From Microbispora hainanensis (GTDB lineage: Bacteria > Actinomycetota > Actinomycetes > Streptosporangiales > Streptosporangiaceae), in NCBI RefSeq assembly GCF_006874475.1, contig NZ_VIRM01000001.1:124001-188000 (forward strand): a DNA stretch of 64,000 nt, in the 5' to 3' direction. The position numbers were made by a program, and so were the translations under genes. The notes under the pieces were generated by a model. That model was given only the letters and a program-made list of their open reading frames with translations. It was not told where the DNA came from and ran no database searches. Positions 17,810 to 25,552 of this stretch are shown in pieces; the first letter of the stretch is position 1, and every line of letters starts with the position of its first letter.

Positions 17810-17903
17810 GAGAGCGGCTGCGACGATGCCGGTCGCAGCCGCTCTCTCGCGGCGCGTTTCCATCCGCGGCCCTGCCCCAGGTAGCGGGGCGCGAATGGAA
17901 ACG
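17810..17903. terminator. two strong hairpins in a gene-free stretch
   Basis: The 415-bp stretch 17670-18084 has no convincing gene. It holds a perfect 15-bp inverted repeat (gagagcggctgcgac, arms 17810-17824 and 17832-17846), a second with cgtttccat/atggaaacg outer arms at 17855-17903, and a small catccgg/ccggatg hairpin at 17906-17923. They lie downstream of the leftward secreted-protein gene and upstream of the 17669 gene, so they probably terminate the former; an RNA leader role for the latter is possible. Confidence 0.6.
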
Positions 17904-18084
17904 ATCATCCGGTGCTCCGGATGGCAACTCCGCCGCGAACCGGACGAGGGACGTCCACTAGTAACCCCCACGTCCCTCGTCTTTCTCGGCGGTGGCGCGC
18001 ACTCGCCGAGAGCATTTCGGTGCTGTCGTCGCCGGCGCGGCGGGATGTCCGTTCACCGCGCCGGCTGACAACCAGGGCCAGCGG

Positions 18085-18996
18085 TTAGTGCCGCTGCCCG
18101 TTGCCGTGGCTCCAGCTACCGGCCCCCGTGCCGTGGCTGGAAGGGCCGGAGCCGCCCTGGTTGCCGTTGCCCCAGCTACCGCCGGAGCCGCCGTGGTTGC
18201 CGTTGCCCCAGCCGCCGCGGGGACCACCCTGGTTCGAGCCGCCGTGGTTCGAGCCGCCGGGACCACCGTGGTTGCCCCAGCCACCGCGGGGACCGCCGTG
18301 GTTGCCGTTGCCCCAGCCGCCCCAGGTGCCGCGGCCCCAGTGGCCACCCCAGTGGTTGCCGCCCCAGTTGTGGCCCGGGTTCCAGTAGCCGCGGCCGGGC
18401 AGGCCGTACCAGCGGCCGGGCAGGCCGAGGGTCGCGTCGCAGCCCCAGCTGCCGGGCAGCGGGACGTAGCGGCCGTCGACGACGTAGACCGGCGTGGTCA
18501 GCCCGGCCCCGCAGGACGGCGAGACGTAGATCCCGCCGTTGACCACGGACTGGCAGCTGGGGAGCACGTAGGTCTGGCTGCCCACGACGTACTCGTGGAC
18601 GCCGGTGCCGAGCTCGTAGCCGGGGAGACCGTACCAGCGGCCGGGCAGGCCGGTGACGATCTGGTCGCGCCAGGTGCCCGGCAGGACGTAGGTGCGGCCG
18701 GACACGACGTACACCGGCCGGGTCAGCCCGGCCCCGCAGGACGGCGAGACGAGGATCCCGCCGTTGACGACGTACTGGCAGCTGGGGAGGATGTACGTCT
18801 TGCCCTTGAGGATGAACTGGTGGACGCGGATGTCCGAGCGCGGAGCCGGAACGTGCCTGGCGGTGTCGACCGGACGGACAACGCTGCTTGAGGCCTGCGA
18901 CGCGGTGCTCGCCGCGCTCGCGGCTTCGGCGGCCACCACCATGGGAGTGACCAGGGCAGCGGTGGTGAGTGCCCCCGTGAGGAGGGCCTTCTTCAT
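18085..18996 (-). CDS. secreted protein with two Cys-containing repeats and Gly/Trp/Asn-rich tail
   Basis: The 303-residue product starts at ATG 18996 with a Sec signal peptide (MKKALLTGALTTAALVTP...AEAASA). The mature part has two tandem modules of about 85-90 residues, each with the pattern YxLPSCQxVVNGGIxVSPSCGAGLTxPVYVV and ending in LPGRWYGLPG, so each holds two cysteines. The last 90 residues are a low-complexity WGNGNHGG array. I know no named family for the module. A small protein at 21723-22106 has a similar WGNG tail, so both may be cell-surface or spore-surface proteins. The long open extension upstream of 18996 is not supported. Confidence 0.75.
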   Translation of the reverse strand: MKKALLTGALTTAALVTPMVVAAEAASAASTASQASSSVVRPVDTARHVPAPRSDIRVHQFILKGKTYILPSCQYVVNGGILVSPSCGAGLTRPVYVVSGRTYVLPGTWRDQIVTGLPGRWYGLPGYELGTGVHEYVVGSQTYVLPSCQSVVNGGIYVSPSCGAGLTTPVYVVDGRYVPLPGSWGCDATLGLPGRWYGLPGRGYWNPGHNWGGNHWGGHWGRGTWGGWGNGNHGGPRGGWGNHGGPGGSNHGGSNQGGPRGGWGNGNHGGSGGSWGNGNQGGSGPSSHGTGAGSWSHGNGQRH

Positions 18997-19181
18997 CGTC
19001 AAGAGACGATCCTTTCCTGAGGTGTGCTGCTGTCGGATCGAACGCGCATCCCGCAAGCCGGCGGTGCGGCGACGGCGAGGTGGGATGCGCAGGACCGCAG
19101 TCGAGGCGGTTCCGGCCGGACTCGCCGCGAGAGTCTCCGCCGGGATCGGGAGTGATCCCGGGCCGGAAACGCAAGACGCCA

Positions 19182-19436
19182 TTAGGCGCCCTCGCTTGTG
19201 TCAGCAGATTTTGACGACACGGAGGGCCGGAACAGGTCGAGAGTCCGCACCCCCGCCGCTGCCGCGATGGCGTCCGCCGTGGTGCGGCGGCATGTGCCTC
19301 GCTTGAGCAGACCGTCGATGCACTGCCTGGTAAGGGCTGCCCGGCGAGCGAAATCGGCCACGCTCTCACTGCGACCGACCATCAAGGCGCGCAAGAGCGC
19401 CACGCTCCGAAGGTGCATCTGCGGCTTTCCCGCCAT
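19182..19436 (-). CDS. small helix-turn-helix regulator
   Basis: The 84-residue product reads as one compact DNA-binding domain: SVADFARRAALTRQCIDGLLKRGTCRRTTADAIAAAAGV resembles a Cro/C1-type HTH, followed by a short tail. Start ATG 19436 is preceded by ggagagg with six-base spacing, better than the open extension to 19595. It is divergent from another HTH gene at 19698 and composition is less GC-rich than the neighbours. This pair looks like an immunity-type or mobile-element switch, but no integrase is nearby. The targets are unknown; the 261-bp divergent gap is the obvious candidate. Confidence 0.7.
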   Translation of the reverse strand: MAGKPQMHLRSVALLRALMVGRSESVADFARRAALTRQCIDGLLKRGTCRRTTADAIAAAAGVRTLDLFRPSVSSKSADTSEGA

Positions 19437-19697
19437 TGCGAACCTCTCCGATGGAAACTTCATCATCAGATTCTGCTGACGTCCCGACTGCAGGTCGCAC
19501 TCTAATCCGGCCGACTGCGGCTGCACGTGAAAACGCAAGGTTTCCGCGAATAAATCTTGTGGGGGCCGGCCTTTTGTGACGCATCTTGTTGACACAACTG
19601 GTCCCCGTCTTCGTCGGGGTTTGCTCCCTGTCGTCAGGATCTAGCGGGCATGATGGGGGTGATCGCGGCCAGAAAGAGTCGAGGAGCTGACAACCGA

Positions 19698-20120
19698 ATG
19701 CCGTCGCAGCGCGTGACACCCCAGCCCCCCACCCCCCTGAGCGACTGCATCCGCGACTACGTGGCGGACAAGGGGATGAGCATCCGCACGCTCGCTCTGA
19801 GGTCGGTGAGCGAAAGCACAGGTCAGAGCCTCACTGCTCAGTGGATTACCGACGTGCTGAGCGGACGGGTGTCGCGGATGCCTGATTTGTGGCGTCTGGA
19901 GGCTCTCGCGGCCGGGCTCGAAATGGATCCGGACAGTGTCAAGGCGCTGGCCATCAGTCAGTGGATCGGATGGGACATCGCGGATGTCCGGACCGGTCCC
20001 GGAGAACGCCTGATCTTCCGCGTGCCGGCGGGTTATACAACTGAACAGTGCGCACGCCTCGCCGACGAACTCATGCAGGTGATCAATAGCGCGGCTGAGA
20101 CGGAAAGGGAGGAAAGGTGA
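19698..20120 (+). CDS. XRE-type helix-turn-helix protein
   Basis: This 140-residue protein has a Cro/C1-like HTH in the first 80 residues (LSDCIRDYVADKGMSIRTLALRS; LTAQWITDVLSGRVSRMPDLWRLEALAAGL) and a short C-terminal region (RLIFRVPAGYTTEQCARLADELMQVI). Start ATG 19698 has gaggag 12 bases upstream; the frame is open further 5' without support. It diverges from the small HTH gene at 19436. Two small genes follow on the same strand. Likely a local repressor; ligand and operator unknown. Confidence 0.75.
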   Translation: MPSQRVTPQPPTPLSDCIRDYVADKGMSIRTLALRSVSESTGQSLTAQWITDVLSGRVSRMPDLWRLEALAAGLEMDPDSVKALAISQWIGWDIADVRTGPGERLIFRVPAGYTTEQCARLADELMQVINSAAETEREER

Positions 20121-20154
20121 TTTTCCGGATGCACGGTCGCGTTCGAGGGTGCTG

Positions 20155-20229
20155 ATGCGTCAAACTTTCCTGGCATCGAGCAGCGAAACGATCGGGGACG
20201 TGATTGCACAGAAAGGATATGGTGGATGA
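20155..20229 (+). CDS. possible 24-residue leader or mini-protein
   Basis: An ATG with gaggg five to six bases upstream opens a frame of 24 codons (MRQTFLASSSETIGDVIAQKG...) ending four bases before the GTG start of the next gene. The spacing suggests translational coupling. No homology is recognised; it may be chance. Confidence 0.25.
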   Translation: MRQTFLASSSETIGDVIAQKGYGG

Positions 20230-20232
20230 TTC

Positions 20233-20625
20233 GTGTCATCACCGTCGCAACCATCAGTGGAATTTCGTCGCACCCACTTGCTGCATAGCTCCCCGGTGGT
20301 AATCCACCACGCACTTGGCGATAACAGGATCATCGCCTTCGTCGACGAGAGCCAGTTCGCTCCCGAGCTGATCGCCCCCATGGACGAGGTCGGCACGGCG
20401 ACGCTGAAGCTGCTTCAGCCCGTCGAGGACGCACGCCCGATGCCGGCGCTGCGCGTCCGCATCAGAAGAAGTGGAGACCTCGGCCACGAGCTCGTCGTGG
20501 CCGAGTACGCGACAGAGGAACTCACGGTCGCTGTCGAAAAGACCCTCATCACCGAGGAACTGGCCGCCGTCCTGGGGTATGCGGGCACCACGGTCACCCG
20601 CGCCTTCGTCCGGCGGACGACGTGA
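20233..20625 (+). CDS. hypothetical protein
   Basis: I do not recognise this 130-residue product. It begins at GTG 20233 just after an in-frame stop and reads as a mixed alpha/beta cytosolic protein (VVIHHALGDNRIIAFVDESQF; ALRVRIRRSGDLGHELVVAEYATEELTVAVEKTLITEELAAVLGYAG are its clearest segments in outline). It follows the HTH gene on the same strand and shares its lower GC content, so the two may form a unit, for example regulator plus effector. A weak ribosome-binding site leaves the start uncertain. Confidence 0.5.
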   Translation: MSSPSQPSVEFRRTHLLHSSPVVIHHALGDNRIIAFVDESQFAPELIAPMDEVGTATLKLLQPVEDARPMPALRVRIRRSGDLGHELVVAEYATEELTVAVEKTLITEELAAVLGYAGTTVTRAFVRRTT

Positions 20626-20788
20626 ATGTCGTTCTGGAACGTGCCAGAACGACGCGCCGCCGGACGGCGCGGGGATCGCGGGCGGCGTCAGGGAGGGGCG
20701 CGGCCCTGCGAGCGGGCCGGGGGATCGATCGGCGGGAGGGGCGGCGGAGGTCAGGGCTCGCGTGGGAGGAGGGTGGCCTCGGTCTGCG

Positions 20789-20985
20789 GCGCCCATGGTC
20801 AGGAGCCGTGCGAGGGGCTTCCGTGCGCGGCCGCTCGCCGCGCCCATGGTCAGGAGTCGTGCGGGGGGGGCGGACCGCCTGTATGCGCGGCCGCTCGCGC
20901 TCACGGTCAGGAGCCGTCCGGGGGCTTCCGAGCGCGGCCGCTCGCCGCGCCCATGGTCAGGAGTCGTGCGGGCGGGGGCGGACTG
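20789..20985. repeat. long tandem repeat, about 60-65-bp unit, roughly 3.5 copies
   Basis: Units share gcccatggtcaggagccgtg followed by a G-rich run and gcgcggccgctcgc. Copies start near 20789, 20849, 20910 and 20949 with indels in the G-run. The array fills most of the 331-bp gap between the hypothetical gene and the leftward Pro-rich membrane-protein gene and touches the latter's 3' end. Confidence 0.75.
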
Positions 20986-21496
20986 CGGGAGGCCGGGTGC
21001 GCTGTGACGGGTGAGCGGGGCCGTGGTGCCGACGGGCCCCGGTCGGCAGGCCCTTCTCGCCACGCTTCGAGCGGGCGCGGTGCTCGGACGGCGATCGCTC
21101 GGGCCTCGACGGAGCGGTGCCGGGCTGGACCGTGATGTCAGGGGTCGTGGTGCCGGGAGCCGTCGTGGCCACGGTGCCGGCAGGTGGGTGCGGGCCCGGC
21201 ATCGGACCGGAGGCGCCGACGCTCGCCCAGATGCCCACCGCGGTCAGGGCCGCGGCCCCGGTCAGGATCGCGGCACGGATCAGCTTCGGCCGCGTCAGGG
21301 AGCGATGGCGTCCGGCCTTCGCTATCGGGGAGGGCTCGGGTTCCGGCTCGGATCGGCCCTGAGGCCGGCCGCCGGGGGTGTCGCGCCGCCCGGGGACGGA
21401 CGCGTACGGCGGCTGCGTGGGCCGCGCCGCACGGGCGGGGGCGTACGGGGCTCGCCCGGTGCGCCGGGGAGAGCGAGGTCTGTCGTGGCCGTTCAT
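20957..21496 (-). CDS. single-pass membrane protein, Pro/Arg-rich
   Basis: The 179-residue product has a basic Pro/Arg-rich cytosolic N-terminus, one transmembrane helix (LIRAAILTGAAALTAVGIWASVG, about residues 77-99) and a Thr/Pro-rich outer part with a His/Arg tail. ATG 21496 is preceded by ggag eight bases upstream. No domain is recognised. The 3' end runs into the repeat array, so the C-terminal 30 residues may vary. Function unknown. Confidence 0.45.
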   Translation of the reverse strand: MNGHDRPRSPRRTGRAPYAPARAARPTQPPYASVPGRRDTPGGRPQGRSEPEPEPSPIAKAGRHRSLTRPKLIRAAILTGAAALTAVGIWASVGASGPMPGPHPPAGTVATTAPGTTTPDITVQPGTAPSRPERSPSEHRARSKRGEKGLPTGARRHHGPAHPSQRTRPPAVRPRPHDS

Positions 21497-21593
21497 GACG
21501 CACTCCGGATCGAAGGGTTGTCGTGCCATCACCAAGGGAGAGGGAATGGCTACGAACGGTATCCGAAGATCTGGGGGCTGCGGCCGGCTTTGG

Positions 21594-21635
21594 CCCCAGG
21601 TTGTCAGCAAAATCTGCTGACAACCTGGGGTTTTT
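21594..21635 (+). terminator. canonical intrinsic terminator: 16-bp perfect stem plus T5
   Basis: Arms 21594-21609 and 21615-21630 are perfectly complementary (CCCCAGGTTGTCAGCA), with loop AAATC, and TTTTT follows on the + strand. It ends a + strand transcript although the nearest + strand gene stops at 20625. On the - strand it may also end the transcript of the secreted-protein gene at 21723, without a U-tract. Confidence 0.85.
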
Positions 21636-21722
21636 AAATCCCTCGTCGAGTCCGTGCTCGATCGAGGGCGGCGCGTCCGATCCTCAGGCGGGATCTCTCA
21701 TGAGATCCCCGATCGCCGTGGG

Positions 21723-22106
21723 TCAGCCGCAGGAAGTGGCGGCGACGTTGGCGGCGGCGTCGTCGGCGGCACCGCAGTCGCTGGCGAGACTGCTGTCCAC
21801 CAGGACCACCGGCGCGGTGACCACCGGCGTGGTGACCACGGGCGTGGTCCAGTAGCCGAGCGGGCGGCTCCAGTAGCCCAGGGGACGGTTCCAGTAGCCG
21901 AGGGGGCTGCCCCAGTAGCCACCGTGCCAGGGACGACCCGAGTGGTGACCCCACCCGCCGTTACCCCACCCGTTACCCCACCCGTCGGCCTGTGCGGTTG
22001 CGGCCGCCTGCCGCGGGGCCGCCGTCTCCGCCGAGGCGGCGATCGGCGCCATGACGACGATCCCGGCGGCGCAGGCAGCGCCGGCCAGGAGCAGTCGACG
22101 GATCAT
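21723..22106 (-). CDS. small secreted Gly/Trp/Tyr-rich protein
   Basis: The 127-residue product has a signal peptide (MIRRLLLAGAACAAGIVVMAPIAASA) and a repetitive mature chain: WGNGWGNGGWGHH, three RPLGYW-type units, and TTPVV/TAPVV units, ending in a short segment with two cysteines (DCGAADDAAANVAATSC). aggagg six bases before the ATG confirms the start. Its tail resembles that of the secreted protein at 18085-18996. Role unknown; probably exported to the cell surface. Confidence 0.75.
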   Translation of the reverse strand: MIRRLLLAGAACAAGIVVMAPIAASAETAAPRQAAATAQADGWGNGWGNGGWGHHSGRPWHGGYWGSPLGYWNRPLGYWSRPLGYWTTPVVTTPVVTAPVVLVDSSLASDCGAADDAAANVAATSCG

Positions 22107-22220
22107 GCGTAACCTCCTGTTTACCTGAAGTCACTGACTGTGACCGCTGTCACGCTACAACTCCTCTGATCACACGGGTGGACGGCGACACTCCAAGGGA
22201 TGGCAATGTCGCGGGCAGCG

Positions 22221-22301
22221 CCGCCGCACCGATAAAGCTGCCGCACCAATGAAGCTGCCGCACCAATGAAGCTGCCGCACCAATAGAGCTGGCGCACTGA
22301 T
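22221..22301. repeat. 17-bp tandem repeat (gctgccgcaccaatgaa), about 4-5 copies
   Basis: The 317-bp gap between the small secreted protein gene and the SpoOM gene has no coding sequence I can support. It contains this array, degenerate at both ends, followed by G/C-rich hairpin-forming sequence near 22310-22350. Confidence 0.8.
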
Positions 22302-22423
22302 ACGACGGGCGCCGGCCCGGTCTCCGGCCCTTCCGGGCCGTGAACACCACCGCCGGCGCCCGATCCCGCGCGGGATCTACCTCTTCGCCGAGAGGTGCCG
22401 AGAGGAGAGGTGCCCGGCGGGCG

Positions 22424-23482
22424 TCACCAGTCGCCGTCCCCGCCCTCGTCCTCGTCGCCCTCGAAGATCTCTTCGATGATCTCGCCCGCCACCAGGCCGC
22501 CGACGACCCCGGCCGCGCCCGCCGCGGCCACCGCACCCCAGCCGGGGCCGTCGTGGTGCCCGTGGTGGCCGCCGTGCCCATAGCCGTGCCCATAGCCGTG
22601 GCCGAAGCCGGGGCCGGAGCCCGGCCCGAAGCCGGGGCCGGAGCCCGGCCCGAAACCCTGGTCATGCCCATAGCCGTGGCCGTGGTCTCCGTGGCCATAC
22701 CCGTGCTCGTAGCCGCCGTACTGGACGAGCCCGCTCAGCCAGCGGTCGATCTCCCAGGGCCAGTCCATGTGCGCCGCGTCCTCGTGGCCGACGCGGAAGC
22801 GTCCGATGGCGTCGCCGGAGTAACGGCCGGCTCGCTTGTCGGCCTCCAGGATCACCTCCAGACCCGCGGGGTCGGCCACGAAGGTGAGCTCGACCTCCCC
22901 CACCACACCGGCGTGCCGCGGCGGCGGGTAGAACTCGATCTCCTGGTAGAACGGCAGCTCCTGGCGTACGCCGTACAGGTGGCCGGCCTCCAGGTCGGCC
23001 GACTTGAAGGCGAAACCGAGCTGGAGGAACGCCTCCAGGATGCGCATCTGCGAGGGAAGCGGCTCGACGGAGATCGGGTCGAGGTCGCCCTTGTCGACGG
23101 CCTTCGCGATGGCCACCTCGGTGCGTACGCCGAGTGCCATGCCGGTCAGGCGCTGCCCGTTGATCTCGCTGATCGGGGTCTCCCACGGCACCGGGATCTG
23201 GAAGGGGATGCTCCGGTTCTCGCCCTCACGCAGGGTGAACGGACCGGACACCCGGGTGCGGGAGAGCTCGCCGAGCCCCGCGCTCTCGCCGTCGCCGTGC
23301 TCGATCTCCACCCCGGCGACCAGGCCGAGCGTGATGTCCTCGATCTCGGCGTCGAAGTCGCCTCCGGACAGTCTCACCTCGCCCGTGAGCACGCCGCCCG
23401 GCCGGACTCGCGGGGTGGTCAGTACGGTGTCAACCGAGGGGGCGCCCACCCCGAGAGCGCCCAGCATCCGCTTGAAGACCAC
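22424..23482 (-). CDS. SpoOM-family sporulation-control protein (arrestin-like)
   Basis: The 352-residue product matches Spo0M along its first 240 residues (MVFKRMLGALGVGAPSVDT; RPGGVLTGEVRLSGG; IPFQIPVPWETPI). The family has an arrestin-like beta-sandwich fold and affects sporulation and cell-shape control in Bacillus and occurs widely in actinobacteria. A low-complexity Gly/His/Tyr/Pro segment (about residues 265-325) encoded by repeated DNA is inserted before the hydrophobic AGAAGVVGGLVAGEIIEEIFE end; that insertion is unusual. Start 23482 is standard for the family. It is divergent from the membrane-protein gene at 23722. Confidence 0.88.
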   Translation of the reverse strand: MVFKRMLGALGVGAPSVDTVLTTPRVRPGGVLTGEVRLSGGDFDAEIEDITLGLVAGVEIEHGDGESAGLGELSRTRVSGPFTLREGENRSIPFQIPVPWETPISEINGQRLTGMALGVRTEVAIAKAVDKGDLDPISVEPLPSQMRILEAFLQLGFAFKSADLEAGHLYGVRQELPFYQEIEFYPPPRHAGVVGEVELTFVADPAGLEVILEADKRAGRYSGDAIGRFRVGHEDAAHMDWPWEIDRWLSGLVQYGGYEHGYGHGDHGHGYGHDQGFGPGSGPGFGPGSGPGFGHGYGHGYGHGGHHGHHDGPGWGAVAAAGAAGVVGGLVAGEIIEEIFEGDEDEGGDGDW

Positions 23483-23721
23483 GTGTTTCTCCCTGTCGAC
23501 GGTCGTTGAGGTGTCAGCCGCCCACCTGAACGATCAAGTGGTGTGGCCGGGTTCCGGCCGTCGGTAAAGATCCCCCTGAGATGATCAGGCGCTTGTACGG
23601 AGGCTCCGCGAGGGATAAGAGGCCACGCTGCCGCGAATTTGCCGCTCGTTTGCCCAAACCGGCGGTTTGGGATTGTTCTCCCTTTGGCTCACCAACGGAC
23701 GAGAGGAGGCGGCGAACCGGC

Positions 23722-24750
23722 GTGGAAACCATCGATACAGAGGTGGCGACCGGCCGCGCGTCCCTGAGCAGGGTCGTCATGTCGATGGTCTCCCTGGCGC
23801 TGGCGGCCGTGCTCATCTCGTTTCTCCCGCACCTCACCGGAGTCACGTGGGGGCAGCTCGACGAGCGCCTGGTGCGGGTCGGCTGGGGCGCGATGGCGGT
23901 GCTCACGGGGGTGTGGCTGGCCGGGCTGGTGGCGTACTCGAACGTCGTGAGCGAGTCCCTGCCCGGGTTGAGCAGGCGCCGGGCGCTGCTGGTCAACTGC
24001 GTCGGCAGCGGCGCCAGCAACGTGCTGCCGTTCGGCGGGGCCGTGGGCGTGGCCATGACCGTCGCCATGATGACCAGGTGGGGCTTCGGACGGCGGCCGG
24101 TGGCGGCCTCCGCGGTCGTGACCGGCGTGTGGAACCTGCTGTCCCGCTTCCTGCTCCCCGCCGTCGGACTCGTCTGCCTGCTCGGCGCGGGGTACATGCC
24201 GGACCGCCGGCTCGCGGCGGCCGCCGGGGTCGGCGGCGCGCTGCTCATCGGCGTGGTCGTCGCCATGTCTGCCGCTCTCCGCCGGGAGGCGGTGGCCGAC
24301 CTGCTGGGGCGGGGCCTGGATCGGCTGGCCCGGTTCCTGCCGCTCAGGCGGGAGCCGTGCCTGCGCGACTTCCTGCTCGACCTGCGTCACTCCACCATCG
24401 AGATCACTCGTACGCGCTGGCCCCGGCTCACGCTCGGCATGGCCGGCTACATGGCGCTGCAGTGCGTTCTGTTCGTCGGGTGCCTGCACGTGACCGGTGC
24501 CGAGGTCGCCGTCCCCGAGGCGGTCGCGGCCTTCGCGATCAACCGGGTGCTGACCACCGCGGTCATCACGCCCGGCGGGTCGGGGATCAGCGAGTCGGCG
24601 ACCGCGCTGGCGTTGGTCGGTTTCGGCGTCGCACCCGGGGCGGCCGCGGCGGCGGTGCTGCTGTTCTGGTTCTTCGCCCACCTGATCGAGATCCCCGTCG
24701 GCTGGTTCGCCTGGGGCATCTGGTCGCTGACCACGCGCGCACGGCCGTGA
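23722..24750 (+). CDS. lysylphosphatidylglycerol synthase/flippase-like (UPF0104) membrane protein
   Basis: This 342-residue protein has about 8 transmembrane helices and the hallmarks of the UPF0104/LPG-flippase fold (NCVGSGASNVLPFGGAVG; NRVLTTAVITPGGSGISESA). It lacks the soluble MprF synthase domain, so it is more likely a lipid or polyprenyl-linked transporter than an aminoacyl transferase. Start GTG 23722 has gagaggagg upstream; the longer open frame to 23581 is not supported. It converges with the DedA gene, 25 bp away. Confidence 0.85.
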   Translation: METIDTEVATGRASLSRVVMSMVSLALAAVLISFLPHLTGVTWGQLDERLVRVGWGAMAVLTGVWLAGLVAYSNVVSESLPGLSRRRALLVNCVGSGASNVLPFGGAVGVAMTVAMMTRWGFGRRPVAASAVVTGVWNLLSRFLLPAVGLVCLLGAGYMPDRRLAAAAGVGGALLIGVVVAMSAALRREAVADLLGRGLDRLARFLPLRREPCLRDFLLDLRHSTIEITRTRWPRLTLGMAGYMALQCVLFVGCLHVTGAEVAVPEAVAAFAINRVLTTAVITPGGSGISESATALALVGFGVAPGAAAAAVLLFWFFAHLIEIPVGWFAWGIWSLTTRARP

Positions 24751-24775
24751 GCGGGCCACCTCACCGCAGCGCTGC

Positions 24776-25444
24776 CTATCTCTTCACAGGACGGCCCGCT
24801 CTCTTCACAGGGCGGCCCGCATACTCCACGACCGGCGTACGCGGCCGGGTCAGCCGGCGGACACCCAGGACGGCGGCGGCCAGCACGACCAGGCCGCCCG
24901 CGACCAGCAGACCGATCCGCCCGGCGATCCGCTCCACCAGCTCGTACGAGCTTCCCGCGGCGTAGCCGAGCCCCACGGTGCCCGCTCCCCAGACCAGCCC
25001 GCCGGGCACCGCGTAGGCGAGGAACCGCCCGTGCGGCAGGCGTCCCATGCCGGCCAGCATGGGCACCAGGGCGCGCAACAGGCCGATCCAGCGGCCGACG
25101 AGGATGGCAGGCCCGCCGCGCCGCCGCAGGTAGTCCTCGGTGCGGTCCCAGCGCTCCGCGCTCACCCGGCGGCCCAGCCGGCTGTCCCGCACGCGAGGGC
25201 CGAGCCGCCTGCCGATCCGGTAGCTGATCACGTCACCGGCGACCGCGCCCACGCCGGCCGCGACCATCGTGAGAGGCAGGCTCACCTGCCCGGTGAAGGC
25301 CAGGAAGCCCGCCAGCAGCAGGGTGAGCTCACCCGGCACCACGAGCCCGATGAGCGCCGCCGTCTCCGCGCAGGCCATCAGCCCGACCACCAGATAGGCC
25401 CACGGGCCCGTCACCGCCATGAACTGGTGCAGCCCGTGCGTCAT
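24776..25444 (-). CDS. DedA-family membrane protein
   Basis: A 222-residue integral membrane protein with the DedA/SNARE-associated pattern (ETAALIGLVVPGE; GAVAGDVISYRIGRRLG; GRWIGLLRALVPMLAGMGRL). DedA proteins scramble or flip phospholipids and undecaprenyl phosphate and support proton-motive-force balance. The C-terminus carries a duplicated AGRPVKR unit, encoded by a duplicated 21-bp sequence. Start ATG 25444 was chosen because the extra upstream residues are Gly-rich and unsupported. Confidence 0.88.
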   Translation of the reverse strand: MTHGLHQFMAVTGPWAYLVVGLMACAETAALIGLVVPGELTLLLAGFLAFTGQVSLPLTMVAAGVGAVAGDVISYRIGRRLGPRVRDSRLGRRVSAERWDRTEDYLRRRGGPAILVGRWIGLLRALVPMLAGMGRLPHGRFLAYAVPGGLVWGAGTVGLGYAAGSSYELVERIAGRIGLLVAGGLVVLAAAVLGVRRLTRPRTPVVEYAGRPVKRAGRPVKR

Positions 25445-25552
25445 CGGATGCCCCCCGCCCCCCCGCGATGGCTGTCCCCCCACCATGCACGTCACAGGGG
25501 AAACGCCAATAGCCGGTGGCGGGAAAACCTCGGCAAGCGTCAGAGGGAAACG

